Shown here in pieces: positions 17,376 to 28,282 of a DNA stretch of 64,000 nucleotides. The stretch spans positions 83,449 to 147,448 of the forward strand of contig CANLBM010000009.1 of NCBI GenBank assembly GCA_947488845.1. The letters run 5' to 3'. Both the position numbers and the translations under genes were made by a program. The first letter of the stretch is position 1. The number at the start of each line of letters is the position of its first letter. Under the pieces are notes generated by a model. The model made no database searches. It was not told the origin of the DNA and saw nothing but the letters and a program-made list of their open reading frames with translations. Source of the stretch: an uncultured Sphingomonadaceae bacterium. GTDB taxonomy: Bacteria > Pseudomonadota > Alphaproteobacteria > Sphingomonadales > Sphingomonadaceae.

Positions 17376-19090
17376 CGACACTTCTGGCCAACAGCAAGAA
17401 GGTGCAGTTTTCGGGAAAGGCCAAGGAAATAATCGTCAGCGCGCATTTCCGGCTGATGATATTACTGCTGGTTTTTCTGGCCGCTTTCACCATCATCGTC
17501 GGGCGACTGGTCAGTCTCACGATTCTGGAAGATGCGGCTCCCTATCGCGCATCGAGCAGTGCCTTCATTCCGCCGCGCGGTGATATTGTCGACCGCAACG
17601 GCGTCGCCCTGGCGCGGACGATGCGCGGCTATGCTGTCCGCGTCGTCCCGGCCCGGCTGCTTGGTGAAAAAGATATATTGGCGCGGCAACTTGCATCGAT
17701 TTTCCCGGATACGAGCGCGGCAGATTTTCTGGAAAAGCTGAACGCCTCGCATCCCACCTATCTTCGTCGTCGCGCGCTGCCCGAGCAGGTCAAGCAGGTT
17801 CATGCACTGGGTGAAATCGGAATCGAATTTCCCCGTGAGGACGAACGTCTCTATCCCCAGCGTGAACTGGCAGCGCATGTGCTGGGCTATGTGGATGCCG
17901 ACGGCAAAGGTGTGATGGGCATGGAGCGGGCGCTCAACGAGCGTCTTGTCGACAGGAACCTCCGCGCCGCTCCGGCAATATTGTCGATCGACAGCCGGGT
18001 GCAGGCGGCGATGGAAAGCGAACTTCAGGACGCAATGATCATGACCCAGGCGCGCGGCGCTGCGGGAATCATTCTGGATGTCCATACCGGCGAAGTGATG
18101 GCGCTGGCATCGCTACCGCTATTCGATCCCAACAAAATCCGCAGGGCATCGATGAAATACCAGAATAATGAGGTCACCCAGAGCGTGTTCGAATTGGGCT
18201 CGACCTTCAAGCCCTTGACCATCGCAGCCGCTCTTGATGCCGGGACGGTCACCGATCTGGCTGTCCGCTACAATGCAATGGAACCGATCAAGGTCGGCGG
18301 CTTCACGATCAAGGATGATCACAGTCAGGGGCGCTATCTGAACGTCCCCGAAACCCTGGTGCACAGTTCCAATATCGTTACCGCCCGGATTGCCGACAAT
18401 CTGGGGCAGGAGGCCATGGAAAATATGTTCCGGCGGCTCGGCTTTGACGAGCGGCCCCATATCGAGCTGTTTGAAAGGGGTTTTCCGCTCTGGCCACGGA
18501 ACTGGGGACGGGTTACAAATATGACCGTGGCTTATGGCCATGGTATCGCGGTTACCCCGCTTCATCTCGCCAGCGCCTATGCGGCAATGGTCAATGGCGG
18601 CATCTGGCGTCCGGCCACTTTGCTGAAAGTGGAACCGGACAAAGAGGCAAAGGGCCGCCGGGTATTCAAGGCAGCGACCAGCGCCCGCATGCGCCAGTTG
18701 CTGCGGATGATTGTTTCGGACGGCACCGGTCGCCAGGCCGATGCTCCGGGTTACAGGATTGGCGGCAAGACAGGCTCGGCAGAAAAGCCTTCCGAGGGCG
18801 GCTATAACAAGACATCGCTTGTTTCGACCTTCTCTGCTGCCTTCCCGATGGATAACCCGCGCTATATTGTCATTGCCATGCTCGACGAGCCGAAGGGCAC
18901 CGCGGAAACGTCATTCCAGCGCACGGCCGGATGGACCGCAGCGCCAATCGTACGAAAACTTGTCACGCGCGTCGGTCCGATGCTGGGTGTCATCCCGGAT
19001 GAACATCGCGATGTCGATGTGTCCGAGTTGACGCCGCTGCTCTGGAAGCCGAAAGCAACATCTAAAGAGCAAGATGATGCAATTGAGTAG
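17372..19090 (+). CDS. ftsI: Peptidoglycan D,D-transpeptidase FtsI (PBP3)
   Basis: Septal class B penicillin-binding protein, 572 residues, with a membrane anchor near residues 28-52. The three catalytic motifs are present: STFK with the acylated Ser near 277, SSN near 332-334, and KTG near 466-468. The N-terminal pedestal contains IPPRGDIVDRNGVALA. It overlaps ftsL by 4 bases and murE by 17 bases. Confidence 0.96.
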   Translation: MTTLLANSKKVQFSGKAKEIIVSAHFRLMILLLVFLAAFTIIVGRLVSLTILEDAAPYRASSSAFIPPRGDIVDRNGVALARTMRGYAVRVVPARLLGEKDILARQLASIFPDTSAADFLEKLNASHPTYLRRRALPEQVKQVHALGEIGIEFPREDERLYPQRELAAHVLGYVDADGKGVMGMERALNERLVDRNLRAAPAILSIDSRVQAAMESELQDAMIMTQARGAAGIILDVHTGEVMALASLPLFDPNKIRRASMKYQNNEVTQSVFELGSTFKPLTIAAALDAGTVTDLAVRYNAMEPIKVGGFTIKDDHSQGRYLNVPETLVHSSNIVTARIADNLGQEAMENMFRRLGFDERPHIELFERGFPLWPRNWGRVTNMTVAYGHGIAVTPLHLASAYAAMVNGGIWRPATLLKVEPDKEAKGRRVFKAATSARMRQLLRMIVSDGTGRQADAPGYRIGGKTGSAEKPSEGGYNKTSLVSTFSAAFPMDNPRYIVIAMLDEPKGTAETSFQRTAGWTAAPIVRKLVTRVGPMLGVIPDEHRDVDVSELTPLLWKPKATSKEQDDAIE

Positions 19091-20519
19091 TCTGGTACCA
19101 GGATTGAGCGGAGCGGCCGGTGAACAGCCGGTCACCGGCTTTGCCATTGATCACCGCAAGATCGCGCCCGGCAATATATTCGGCGCTTTTCGGGGTGCGA
19201 AATTCAACGGTGAAGACTTTATTGAAGCAGCCGTTGCGTCTGGTGCCATTGCCGTGGTTGCCCGGCCCGGCGCACAGGTCGAAGGCCTCGTCCATATTAT
19301 GGACGAGGAGCCACGGCGTTTGTTTGCGCGGATGGCGGCTCGCTATTTTACGCCGACACCGGCCAATGTCGCTGCTGTAACCGGAACAAACGGCAAGACA
19401 TCAACCGCAGAACTGACCCGGCAGCTGTGGCGGATGGATGGCTATAACAGCGCATCGATCGGGACGCTCGGTGTCACCACCGCCGATGACCAGATCAAAA
19501 CCGGACTGACCACTCCCGATATCGTCACATTCCTGTCGAACATGTCCGGGCTGGCCCGCGAAGGGGTAAGTCACGCGATTTTCGAAGCATCAAGCCACGG
19601 CCTGTCGCAATATCGTACCGAAGGATTGCCGGTCCGGATCGGTGCGTTCACCAATCTGAGCCGTGACCATCTTGACTATCATGGCGATATGGAAAGCTAT
19701 TTTGAAGCCAAGATGCGCCTGTTCGACGAGGTTGTAGCGAGCGACGGCACCGCCGTGATCTGGGCCGATGATGAACCATGGTCGGGCAAGGTCATCAAGC
19801 GCGCAACGGATCGCGGGCTCGAGATCCTGACGGTCGGGGAAAAGGGGTCGACACTGCAATTGATGTCGCAGACACCGACCCATTTGGGCCAGGTGCTGAT
19901 GGTCAAGGCGCAGGGCAATACCCACCGTATTTCACTGCCGCTGATCGGTGCCTATCAGGCGGCCAATATCCTGATCTCGGCGGGCATCGTGCTGGCAGCC
20001 GGCGGGCAACTGAAGAATATTCTCGATCATATGCAGCGGGTGCAGCCGGTGCGCGGCCGGATGGAACGCGCCGTCATCACCCGTGCCGGTGCGCCGGTCT
20101 ATGTCGACTATGCCCATACCCCAGATGCCCTGCGCGCCGCCATCGACGGACTCCGCCCCCATGTAACAGGCAGGCTGATCACGGTTTTTGGTGCCGGCGG
20201 CGACCGCGACAAGGGCAAGCGTCCTGAAATGGGCAAGATTGCCATCGAAATGTCCGATCACGTGATTGTCACCGATGATAACCCGCGCAGCGAAGATCCC
20301 GCCACCATCCGCGCCGAGATCATGGCCGGAGCAACGGGCGCCGATAATGTCGCCGACCGGCGTGCGGCGATCGCCAAGGCGGTTGCAATGGCCGGTGCGC
20401 AGGACATCATCCTGCTGGCCGGCAAGGGCCATGAACAGGGGCAGGTCATCGGCGACCGGGTCATCCCCTTTGATGATGTGGAAGTGGCGAGAGAATGCGC
20501 CGGAGCGCAGGCGCTATGA
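19074..20519 (+). CDS. murE: UDP-MurNAc-tripeptide ligase MurE
   Basis: Adds the third amino acid to the peptidoglycan precursor. The 481-residue protein carries the Mur ligase P-loop AVTGTNGKTST and the DNPR motif (TDDNPRSEDP), which is diagnostic for meso-diaminopimelate specificity. Two ATG codons stand in a row at 19074 and 19077. It overlaps ftsI at the start and murF at the stop. Confidence 0.96.
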   Translation: MMQLSSLVPGLSGAAGEQPVTGFAIDHRKIAPGNIFGAFRGAKFNGEDFIEAAVASGAIAVVARPGAQVEGLVHIMDEEPRRLFARMAARYFTPTPANVAAVTGTNGKTSTAELTRQLWRMDGYNSASIGTLGVTTADDQIKTGLTTPDIVTFLSNMSGLAREGVSHAIFEASSHGLSQYRTEGLPVRIGAFTNLSRDHLDYHGDMESYFEAKMRLFDEVVASDGTAVIWADDEPWSGKVIKRATDRGLEILTVGEKGSTLQLMSQTPTHLGQVLMVKAQGNTHRISLPLIGAYQAANILISAGIVLAAGGQLKNILDHMQRVQPVRGRMERAVITRAGAPVYVDYAHTPDALRAAIDGLRPHVTGRLITVFGAGGDRDKGKRPEMGKIAIEMSDHVIVTDDNPRSEDPATIRAEIMAGATGADNVADRRAAIAKAVAMAGAQDIILLAGKGHEQGQVIGDRVIPFDDVEVARECAGAQAL

Positions 20520-21913
20520 CCGCATTATGGACATCTGCGGCAATAGCGGAAGCGACGGCCGGCAAAGCGAGCGCCGAATTTTCCGTCACTGGCGTTGCCT
20601 TTGACTCGCGCGAAATCGGTCCGGGCGATCTTTTTGTCGCGCTCAAGGGCGAGCATAGCGATGGTCATCTCCATGTGGAGCAGGCTTTTGCTTCCGGTGC
20701 TTCGGGCGCGATTGTCAGCCAGCCGGTGGATGGTCCCCATATCTTGGTATCCGATACCGCTGCTGCGCTCGACGCGCTGGCAAAGGCGTCGCGTGAGCGC
20801 ACCGCCGCCAAGATCATCGGTGTAACCGGTTCGGTCGGCAAGACCGGCACCAAGGAAGCGCTTTACGCTGCCCTCGACCGTTGTTCGTTCGGCCACGCGC
20901 ACCGGTCTGTCAAAAGCTATAATAATCACGTCGGTGTCCCGCTCAGCCTGTCGCGGATGCCGGAAGACACGAGATTCGGTATTTTCGAAATGGGCATGAA
21001 CCACGCCCATGAACTGTCCGCACTCACCCGTCTGGTGCGACCCGATGCCGCGATCATCACCGCTATCGCACCGGCTCATATCGGGAATTTCCGCAATGGC
21101 GAGCTAGGCATTGTCGATGCCAAAGCCGAAATATTTGAAGGCCTGACGCCCGGCGGCACAGCGATCATCCCGCACGAAAGCCCGTATTTTGATCGGCTGC
21201 GGAAAACGGCAGAGCGCTATGCAGCCGAGGTGATATCCTTCGGTTTCGAAAAAGGTGCCGATGTCCGCGCCGTCGACGTCGTTGCCGCTCCCCGGGGCGG
21301 CTCGCTGGTCACGGCCAGGCTGGGGGACCGGAGCCTCTGCTTCACGATAGCCGAAGCGGGTCGGCACTGGGTGTCCAATTCACTGGCCATTCTCGCCGCC
21401 GTGCGCGCCGTTGGCGGTGATCTGGCGTCTGCCGGCCTGTCGCTTGCCGAAATGAGCGGGATTGATGGCCGCGGCCGCCGGCATGTCATATCGCTAAAAT
21501 CCGGCGGTCAGGCGCTGGTTATCGACGAGAGCTACAACGCCAATCCGGCGTCGATGAAGGCCACGTTGCAACATTTTACCGTCGAACCCTGCACTGGCCG
21601 GAAAATCCTCATTCTCGGTGCTATGGGAGAGCTCGGTGAACAGTCGGCGCAATTTCATACCGCGCTGGCGGATGACATTTTGCTCTGCGGAGCCGCCGCG
21701 ATCATCTTGGTCGGCGACGATATGGCACATACTGCCGCGAAACTTGAACGGAGCCTTGATCAGGGCGTGAAAATGTCACATGCCGAGAGCGCTTCGGCGG
21801 CGTTGGCCGAGGCGGCAAAATTGATCGGCGACGGGGACGTGCTTCTGATCAAGGGGTCAAACTATCTGGGGCTGTCATCGGCGGTTTCTGCGTTGGTGAA
21901 CGGGGAGTATTGA
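20516..21913 (+). CDS. murF: UDP-MurNAc-tripeptide D-Ala-D-Ala ligase MurF
   Basis: Adds D-Ala-D-Ala to the precursor. About 465 residues with the P-loop [14 protein letters not shown] and the [12 protein letters not shown] motif typical of MurF. I chose the ATG at 20516 because it overlaps the murE stop (ATGA); the longer frame from 20495 begins inside murE without need. It ends 1 base into mraY. Confidence 0.96.
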   Translation: MTALWTSAAIAEATAGKASAEFSVTGVAFDSREIGPGDLFVALKGEHSDGHLHVEQAFASGASGAIVSQPVDGPHILVSDTAAALDALAKASRERTAAKIIGVTGSVGKTGTKEALYAALDRCSFGHAHRSVKSYNNHVGVPLSLSRMPEDTRFGIFEMGMNHAHELSALTRLVRPDAAIITAIAPAHIGNFRNGELGIVDAKAEIFEGLTPGGTAIIPHESPYFDRLRKTAERYAAEVISFGFEKGADVRAVDVVAAPRGGSLVTARLGDRSLCFTIAEAGRHWVSNSLAILAAVRAVGGDLASAGLSLAEMSGIDGRGRRHVISLKSGGQALVIDESYNANPASMKATLQHFTVEPCTGRKILILGAMGELGEQSAQFHTALADDILLCGAAAIILVGDDMAHTAAKLERSLDQGVKMSHAESASAALAEAAKLIGDGDVLLIKGSNYLGLSSAVSALVNGEY

Positions 21914-22983
21914 TGTTTTATTTACTGGCCCAATGGCTTGAATTCGAAGGCATATTCAATGTCTTTCGCTACCTGAGTTTTCGTTCGGGCGCCGCGATCT
22001 CCACATCGCTGTTCATCGGTCTCCTGATCGGTCCCAAATTCATCAACATGCTGCGGATGCGGCAGGGCAAGGGGCAGCCGATCCGCGAGGACGGCCCGAT
22101 CACCCATCTCAAGAAGGCGGGCACGCCGACCATGGGCGGCCTGATGATCCTGATTTCGGTGGTGACATCCTTGCTGCTGTGGATGGATCTCAGCAACATG
22201 TTCGTCTGGGCCTGCATTTTCGTGACGCTCGGCTTTGGCGCGATCGGGTTCATGGATGATTATGACAAGGTCCGCAAAGCCAGCCACAAGGGCATTCCCG
22301 GACGCGTGCGGCTGCTGCTGGAATTCACCATCGCCGGTTTTGCGACATGGCTGATCGTCCAGCAGATCGGTACCAGTCTTTACGTACCTTTCTTCAACGA
22401 TGTGCAGATCGACCTTGGCTATTTCTACATTCCCTTTGCGATGTTCGTGATCGTCGGAGCGGGCAACGCGGTCAATCTGACCGACGGGCTTGATGGCCTC
22501 GCCACCATGCCGGTGGTGATTGCCAGCGCTACCTTCCTGATCCTTGTCTATCTCTCCGGCAACGCCGTTTTCTCCGAATATCTCGGCATCCCCTTTGTGC
22601 GCGGAGCGGGCGAACTGGCTATCTTCTGCGCATGCGTGATCGGTGCCTGTCTCGCCTTTCTGTGGTTCAACGCACCCCCGGCTGCCGTGTTCATGGGTGA
22701 TACCGGCAGTCTCGCGCTCGGCGGCGCGCTCGGTGCGATTGCGGTTTCCATCCATCATGAAATCGTGCTCGCCCTGGTAGGCGGCCTGTTCGTGCTCGAA
22801 GCCGTGTCGGTGATCGTCCAGGTGTTCTTCTTCAAGCGTACCGGTCGCCGCGTGTTTCGCATGGCACCGATCCATCACCATTTCGAACAGCTTGGCTGGT
22901 CCGAATCCACGATTGTGATCCGTTTCTGGATCATCAGTCTGGTGCTCGCGCTCGCCGGATTGGCAACGTTGAAACTGAGATGA
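21913..22983 (+). CDS. mraY: Phospho-MurNAc-pentapeptide transferase MraY
   Basis: Makes lipid I at the inner membrane. A 356-residue polytopic protein with the family motifs [29 protein letters not shown] and the histidine-rich APIHHHFE loop. The ATG at 21913 shares one base with the murF stop. It overlaps murD by 4 bases. Confidence 0.97.
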   Translation: MFYLLAQWLEFEGIFNVFRYLSFRSGAAISTSLFIGLLIGPKFINMLRMRQGKGQPIREDGPITHLKKAGTPTMGGLMILISVVTSLLLWMDLSNMFVWACIFVTLGFGAIGFMDDYDKVRKASHKGIPGRVRLLLEFTIAGFATWLIVQQIGTSLYVPFFNDVQIDLGYFYIPFAMFVIVGAGNAVNLTDGLDGLATMPVVIASATFLILVYLSGNAVFSEYLGIPFVRGAGELAIFCACVIGACLAFLWFNAPPAAVFMGDTGSLALGGALGAIAVSIHHEIVLALVGGLFVLEAVSVIVQVFFFKRTGRRVFRMAPIHHHFEQLGWSESTIVIRFWIISLVLALAGLATLKLR

Positions 22984-24314
22984 TCGTCTCTTCCGCCTTT
23001 GCCGGCAAGCGCTATGCCATACTTGGACTGGCCCGATCCGGCATGGCAGCGCTTGAAAGCCTGCACGCGAGCGGAGCGGAACTGCTGGCCTGGGACAATC
23101 GCGAAGAATTGCGCGAAAGCGTTGCGGATAAAGCGACGATAGCCGATCCCCTGACATCGGACCTGACTGGCTATGACGCGATTGTCGTGTCTCCCGGCGT
23201 GCCGCTGAATGGTCAACCAATTGCACAAAAGGCTGCCGTCGATGGCGTGCCGATCATCGGTGATATCGAACTGTTCTCGCAAGCCCGGCATTCGTTGCCC
23301 CCGCACCGGGTTGTCGGCATTACCGGAACCAACGGCAAGTCGACGACCACCGCCTTGATCCACCATATATTGTCCAGTGCCGGCGTGCCGAGCCTGATGG
23401 GCGGAAATATCGGCGTGCCGATCCTGTCGCAGGAACCGTTGCCCGCAGGCGGCATCTATGTGCTTGAGCTGTCCAGCTACCAGATTGATCTGACGCAAAG
23501 TCTCGATTGCGATGTCGCGCTGCTGCTCAATATCAGCCCCGACCATCTAGACCGCTATGACGGCTTTGACGGCTATGCCGCTTCAAAGGCGCGTCTGTTC
23601 GATATGCTGGGCTCGGATCATGTAGCCATTTTCGCCAGCTCTGATGAAAAGACCCAATTGGCTTTGCACGGATTGCAGGATCTCGGACGGGTTCGGAATA
23701 TTATAGACACCAGCAGTGCGGAGATTTCGGGACAAGCGGATTGGCCATCGCTGCAAGGGCCGCATAATCTGCAAAATGTCATCGCCGCAGTTGCCACGGT
23801 CGAAGCTCTGGGGATTGCCGAAGACCAATGGCGTCCGGCGCTGGAATCATTCACTGGCCTGGCCCATCGTATGGAGCGCGTCGCCGAAGCCCGTGGCGTA
23901 TTGTTCGTCAATGACAGCAAGGCCACCAACCCCGCTTCCACCGGTCCCGCGCTCGGCGCCTATCCGAAAATCCACTGGATTCTCGGCGGACTGCCCAAGA
24001 GCGACACGCTGACCGAGTGCGAGCCTTTCTATCAGAATGTCGTGAAGGCCTATACGATCGGCGAAGCCGGACCGATGTTCGGGAAATTGCTGGCGGATAA
24101 AATCCCGGTCGAATCCTGTGAAATGATATTGACGGCAGTGCAGCAGGCGGCCGCCAATGCCCGGCCGGGCGAGGTGGTTCTGCTCTCGCCTGCCTGCGCT
24201 TCCTTCGACCAGTTTCGCGACTTTGAAGCGCGTGGCGAATGTTTCCGGACAGCAGTCAATTCGGTGATCGAGAATAATCTGATCGGTACTGCAACCAGTG
24301 AGGTGAATCCATGA
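22980..24314 (+). CDS. murD: UDP-MurNAc-L-alanine:D-glutamate ligase MurD
   Basis: Mur ligase of 444 residues. It contains the N-terminal Rossmann [13 protein letters not shown], the P-loop [27 protein letters not shown], and the late [11 protein letters not shown] segment characteristic of MurD. It overlaps its neighbours by 4 bases on both sides. Confidence 0.96.
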   Translation: MIVSSAFAGKRYAILGLARSGMAALESLHASGAELLAWDNREELRESVADKATIADPLTSDLTGYDAIVVSPGVPLNGQPIAQKAAVDGVPIIGDIELFSQARHSLPPHRVVGITGTNGKSTTTALIHHILSSAGVPSLMGGNIGVPILSQEPLPAGGIYVLELSSYQIDLTQSLDCDVALLLNISPDHLDRYDGFDGYAASKARLFDMLGSDHVAIFASSDEKTQLALHGLQDLGRVRNIIDTSSAEISGQADWPSLQGPHNLQNVIAAVATVEALGIAEDQWRPALESFTGLAHRMERVAEARGVLFVNDSKATNPASTGPALGAYPKIHWILGGLPKSDTLTECEPFYQNVVKAYTIGEAGPMFGKLLADKIPVESCEMILTAVQQAAANARPGEVVLLSPACASFDQFRDFEARGECFRTAVNSVIENNLIGTATSEVNP

Positions 24315-25558
24315 GCACCTCGGAATCGGCAAATACTCCGCCTGAAATTGCCGGAGGCCTCAAAAAGAAGCGTTTCCAATTGCAATCGCGTCTCGGGCGC
24401 AGCGACCGTTCGCCGCTGGCGATCTGGTTCTGGGAACTCGACCGGGTTCTGCTTGGATTGATCCTCACGCTGGTGGCGATCGGGCTGATTGCGGTTGCGG
24501 CCGCTTCGCCGGTAACTGCGCTGAAATTGAGCAGCGATACGGTCAAGATCGATCCGCTCTATTATTTTTATCGTCAGCTTGGATGGGTGATTGTCGGTGT
24601 CCCGCTGATGCTGGTGGTTTCAATGTTGCCGAAGGAACAGGCCCGGCGGTTTGCGATCCTCGGCGCTGTGGCGGCCATCGTGTTGCTGTTCCTCGTGCCG
24701 GTGTTCGGAAAGTCCGTCAATGGCGCGCAGCGCTGGATCGGCTATGGTTTCGCGACCATCCAGCCCGGCGAATTTCTCAAGCCGCTCTATGCAGTGGCGC
24801 TGGCGTGGCTGCTGTCGCTCCGGATCAAGGATCCTGCCCTGCCGGTGATTTCGCTTTCCGTCGTGCTGACGGGGATTATCGCAGTGTTGATGCTGATGCA
24901 GCCGAACCTCGGCGAGACCATTCTTATCTGCGGCATCTGGTTCGCGGTGATGACCGTCTCCGGCCTGTCGGCGCGCCTGATCGCGGCGGTGGGCATTGGT
25001 AGTGTCGGCGGTCTGGTCGGAGCCTATTTTCTTTACCCTGTGGCCACCCACCGGATCAACGCCTGGCTGTTCGGCGGCGAGGAATTTGATCAGGTGATGC
25101 TCGCGCACAAGGCTCTGACCGGCGGCGGCTTGCTCGGCACCGGGCCAGGGCTGGGCACTGCCAAGTTCAAGCTGCCGGAGGCGCATACCGACTATATTTT
25201 CTCGGTGATCGGCGAAGAGTTCGGCCTGCTGGCCTGCATGGCTATCGCCCTGGTCTTTCTCGCGATCATCGTCCGGGTCTTTCTCCGTCTGCTCGACGAA
25301 GAGGATAATTTCATCATTCTCGCGGTAACCGGCCTGACGGCGCAGTTTGGCGGACAGGCTCTGATCAACATGGCGGTGAATCTGCAGCTTTTCCCGTCAA
25401 AGGGCATGACCCTGCCGCTGATCAGCTACGGCGGCTCGTCGATACTGGCTTTGTGCATCGGTATCGGACTTTTGCTCGCATTTACCCGACGGAACCCGTA
25501 TCTTGACCGTTCACAATATGGCTCGGCATGGCCCGAGCAGGGACGGATAGCAGTATGA
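24311..25558 (+). CDS. ftsW: Septal peptidoglycan glycosyltransferase FtsW
   Basis: SEDS-family polymerase partner of FtsI. A 415-residue protein with ten or so membrane helices and the SEDS signatures NGAQRWI, AHTDYIFSVIGEEFG and LPLISYGGSS. The N-terminal ~35 residues are cytoplasmic and charged. It overlaps murD and murG by 4 bases each. Confidence 0.95.
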   Translation: MSTSESANTPPEIAGGLKKKRFQLQSRLGRSDRSPLAIWFWELDRVLLGLILTLVAIGLIAVAAASPVTALKLSSDTVKIDPLYYFYRQLGWVIVGVPLMLVVSMLPKEQARRFAILGAVAAIVLLFLVPVFGKSVNGAQRWIGYGFATIQPGEFLKPLYAVALAWLLSLRIKDPALPVISLSVVLTGIIAVLMLMQPNLGETILICGIWFAVMTVSGLSARLIAAVGIGSVGGLVGAYFLYPVATHRINAWLFGGEEFDQVMLAHKALTGGGLLGTGPGLGTAKFKLPEAHTDYIFSVIGEEFGLLACMAIALVFLAIIVRVFLRLLDEEDNFIILAVTGLTAQFGGQALINMAVNLQLFPSKGMTLPLISYGGSSILALCIGIGLLLAFTRRNPYLDRSQYGSAWPEQGRIAV

Positions 25559-26739
25559 GTTTTTCCAAACATTATGTGCTCGCGGCTGGCGGCACCGGTG
25601 GGCATATGATCCCGGCCTATGCGCTGGCGCGGGAACTGGTCTTGCGCGGCCATCGGGTGGCATTGATCACCGATGCACGCGGCGAGAAAATTCCCGGCAT
25701 GGTCGACGAAGGGCAGGTCCATGTTCTTCCTGCCGGCCGTATCACCAAGAATCCGCGCAGCTGGGTCGGCGGAACCCGCGCCATTCTTCAGGGCCGCCGG
25801 ATGGCGATGCAGCTTTACGAGACATTCCAGCCGTCGGCCGTCGTCGGTTTCGGCGGCTATCCCGCTTATCCCGCCTTGCTGGCTGCGAATAGCCGGGACA
25901 TTCCGACTATTGTCCATGAGCAGAATGCTGTTCTCGGCCGGGTGAATCGGCTCGCTGCGCGTTCGGTCAACGCTATCGCGACTGCCTATCCCGATGTCCT
26001 GCGGATCAAGCCGAAATATCAGGAGAAGGTCCATCTGGTTGGCAATCCGGTGCGCGAGGAAGTGGTCGCGCTGCGCGAAGAACCCTATCCGCCCTTGTCC
26101 GAGGAAGGCATTTTCCGGGTGCTGGTGACCGGTGGAAGCCAGGGTGCCTCGATCCTTTCCGATGTCGTACCAGACGCTATGGCAATGTTGCCGATGCATT
26201 TGCGCCGCCGTCTGCAGATCACCCAGCAATGCCGTGAAGATGATATCGAGCGGGTACGGGCCAAATATGCGGAACATGATATCCCGGCGGAACTGGCAAC
26301 TTATCTGCCGGATCTGCCACAGCGTCTCGGCTGGGCGCATCTGGTAATTGGCCGGGCAGGGGCTTCGACGATTGCCGAGCTTACCACCGCCGGTCGGCCT
26401 GCGATCCTTATTCCTCTGCCCAGCGCGATGGATGATCATCAGACCTATAATGTCAAAGAGATGGTTGAATCCGGTGGCGCACGGTCAATCCCGCAGTCTC
26501 GCTTTACCGCCAAGGAACTGGCCAAACAGATGCAGAAAATGGCGCTGCAACCGGGTGCGCTGGAAAATGCAGCGCGCTTTGCCGCGAAATGCGGTCGGCC
26601 GGAAGCGGTCAATGATCTCGCCGATCTGGTCGAAAGCATCGGCACTTCGCCTCTGGGCAAGACCATGAAGGTGAAGAAGGAACAGCAGCAGATGATATCG
26701 TCGCACAAGGAAGCTCTGGCAAGGAATGATGCACAGTGA
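25555..26739 (+). CDS. murG: UDP-GlcNAc:lipid I N-acetylglucosaminyltransferase MurG
   Basis: Converts lipid I to lipid II on the inner leaflet. About 394 residues with the glycine-rich [12 protein letters not shown] loop at the start, [22 protein letters not shown] and the C-terminal [11 protein letters not shown] of GT28 enzymes. I chose the ATG at 25555, which overlaps the ftsW stop, instead of the upstream in-frame codon at 25528. Confidence 0.96.
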   Translation: MSFSKHYVLAAGGTGGHMIPAYALARELVLRGHRVALITDARGEKIPGMVDEGQVHVLPAGRITKNPRSWVGGTRAILQGRRMAMQLYETFQPSAVVGFGGYPAYPALLAANSRDIPTIVHEQNAVLGRVNRLAARSVNAIATAYPDVLRIKPKYQEKVHLVGNPVREEVVALREEPYPPLSEEGIFRVLVTGGSQGASILSDVVPDAMAMLPMHLRRRLQITQQCREDDIERVRAKYAEHDIPAELATYLPDLPQRLGWAHLVIGRAGASTIAELTTAGRPAILIPLPSAMDDHQTYNVKEMVESGGARSIPQSRFTAKELAKQMQKMALQPGALENAARFAAKCGRPEAVNDLADLVESIGTSPLGKTMKVKKEQQQMISSHKEALARNDAQ

Positions 26740-28142
26740 AGGGCGTCGGAACAGACATCGGTACGATCCATTTCGTCGGTATCGGCGGCATCGGCATGTC
26801 CGGTATCGCTGAAGTGATGCACAATATGGGCTATCAGGTGCAGGGCAGCGACATTGCCGAAGGCTATGTGATCGACGGCCTGCGCGCGAAGGGCATTGAT
26901 GTCAAAATCGGCCAGAATGCGGAAAATGTAGAAGGCACGGCGGTGGTTGTGACTTCAACTGCGGTCAAGCGCGGCAATCCCGAAGTGGAAGCTGCGCTGG
27001 CGGGCCGGATACCTTTGGTCCGCCGGGCCGAGATGCTTGCCGAACTGATGCGGCTCAAATCGACCATTGCGATTGCCGGAACCCATGGCAAGACCACGAC
27101 CACGTCGATGGTTGCAGCCATGCTGGATGCGGGCGGGATTGATCCGACCGTGATCAATGGCGGGATCATCAACCAATATGGTTCCAACGCCCGGCTGGGC
27201 GCCGGCGAGTGGATGGTGATCGAGGCCGACGAAAGTGACGGCAGTTTCCTGCGCCTTGACGGGACGATCGCGGTCGTCACCAATATCGATGCCGAGCATC
27301 TCGATCATTATGGCAGCTTCGACAAGATCAAGGACAGTTTCGTCGAATTCATCGAAAATGTTCCCTTTTATGGCGCAGCAATCCTGTGCATCGACCATCC
27401 CGAGGTCCAGGCATTGTTGCCGCGCATCCGCGACCGCCGGATTATCACTTACGGCTTCTCCGCCCAGGCCGACGTCAAGGGGGTCAATGTTACGCCAATA
27501 GCCGGTGGAAACCGCTTTGACGTTGTTGTCCGCGACCGCGATGGCGAGACCCGAAGCATCGAGAATATCACGCTGCCGATGCCGGGCCGCCACAATGTCC
27601 AGAACGCGATTGCGGCTGTCGCCGTCGGCCTCGAAATGGGCATGAGCGACGAGCAGATCGCCAGAGGCTTTGACGATTTCGGAGGCGTGAAGCGGCGCTT
27701 TACCAAGGTCGGCGAAGTGGATGGCGTCACCATTATCGATGACTATGGTCATCATCCTGTCGAAATCCAGGCGGTTCTGTCTGCTGCGCGCGAGGGTGCC
27801 CAGGGACGGGTGATCGCTGTGGTCCAGCCGCACCGCTTCACCCGCTTGCGCGACCATATGGAAGAATTCCAGGGTGCGTTCAACGACGCCGACATGGTGC
27901 TGGTGACGCCGGTCTATGTTGCCGGTGAAGATCCGATCGAGGGGATCGACAGCGATGCTCTGGTCGACGGACTCAAGGTGCGCGGCCATCGTCTAGCCGA
28001 AACAGTCGCTGACCAGAAGGCACTGGCGACGCGACTGGCCGAAGTGGCGCAGCCGCAGGACATGATCATCTGCCTCGGGGCAGGGGATATTACGAAATGG
28101 GCCGCGGGGCTTGCGGACGGCATTGCGGAGGCGCGCAAATGA
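26736..28142 (+). CDS. murC: UDP-MurNAc:L-alanine ligase MurC
   Basis: First Mur ligase of the pathway, 468 residues, with a GTG start overlapping the murG stop. Motifs: [16 protein letters not shown]-loop [23 protein letters not shown] and IDDYGHHP. Its stop overlaps not murB but a 47-codon frame at 28139, because a repeat separates the two genes. Confidence 0.96.
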   Translation: MKGVGTDIGTIHFVGIGGIGMSGIAEVMHNMGYQVQGSDIAEGYVIDGLRAKGIDVKIGQNAENVEGTAVVVTSTAVKRGNPEVEAALAGRIPLVRRAEMLAELMRLKSTIAIAGTHGKTTTTSMVAAMLDAGGIDPTVINGGIINQYGSNARLGAGEWMVIEADESDGSFLRLDGTIAVVTNIDAEHLDHYGSFDKIKDSFVEFIENVPFYGAAILCIDHPEVQALLPRIRDRRIITYGFSAQADVKGVNVTPIAGGNRFDVVVRDRDGETRSIENITLPMPGRHNVQNAIAAVAVGLEMGMSDEQIARGFDDFGGVKRRFTKVGEVDGVTIIDDYGHHPVEIQAVLSAAREGAQGRVIAVVQPHRFTRLRDHMEEFQGAFNDADMVLVTPVYVAGEDPIEGIDSDALVDGLKVRGHRLAETVADQKALATRLAEVAQPQDMIICLGAGDITKWAAGLADGIAEARK

Positions 28143-28282
28143 GCCTGTCACTGTTCCCGACTTTCCTTAACGTGGCCCTTTTTCCGGCCGTCCTGAGCCT
28201 GTCGAAGGACGCCTCCAGACGAGACGTGCACTTCGACAAGCTCGGTGCGAACGGTTTTTTCACTCGGGGGCTGATTTTATGA
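28139..28282 (+). CDS. 47-codon bridging frame between murC and murB
   Basis: The ATG at 28139 overlaps the murC stop by 4 bases, and the TGA at 28280-28282 overlaps the murB ATG by 4 bases. The peptide begins [15 protein letters not shown] and then reads through the hairpin repeat ([18 protein letters not shown]). It probably has no function as a protein. It may be the old murB start plus inserted repeat, kept open so that ribosomes stay coupled between murC and murB. Confidence 0.45.
   Translation: MSLSLFPTFLNVALFPAVLSLSKDASRRDVHFDKLGANGFFTRGLIL
28195..28243. repeat. Hairpin repeat, AGCCTG(C/T)CGAAG type, copy 2
   Basis: Left arm GAGCCTGTCGAAG (28195-28207) pairs with CTTCGACAAGCTC (28231-28243) over 13 positions with one mismatch. 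The arms match copy 1 at 5753-5799. It lies inside the murC-murB gap, the only gap in the otherwise overlapping chain from mraZ to ftsQ. Confidence 0.75.
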
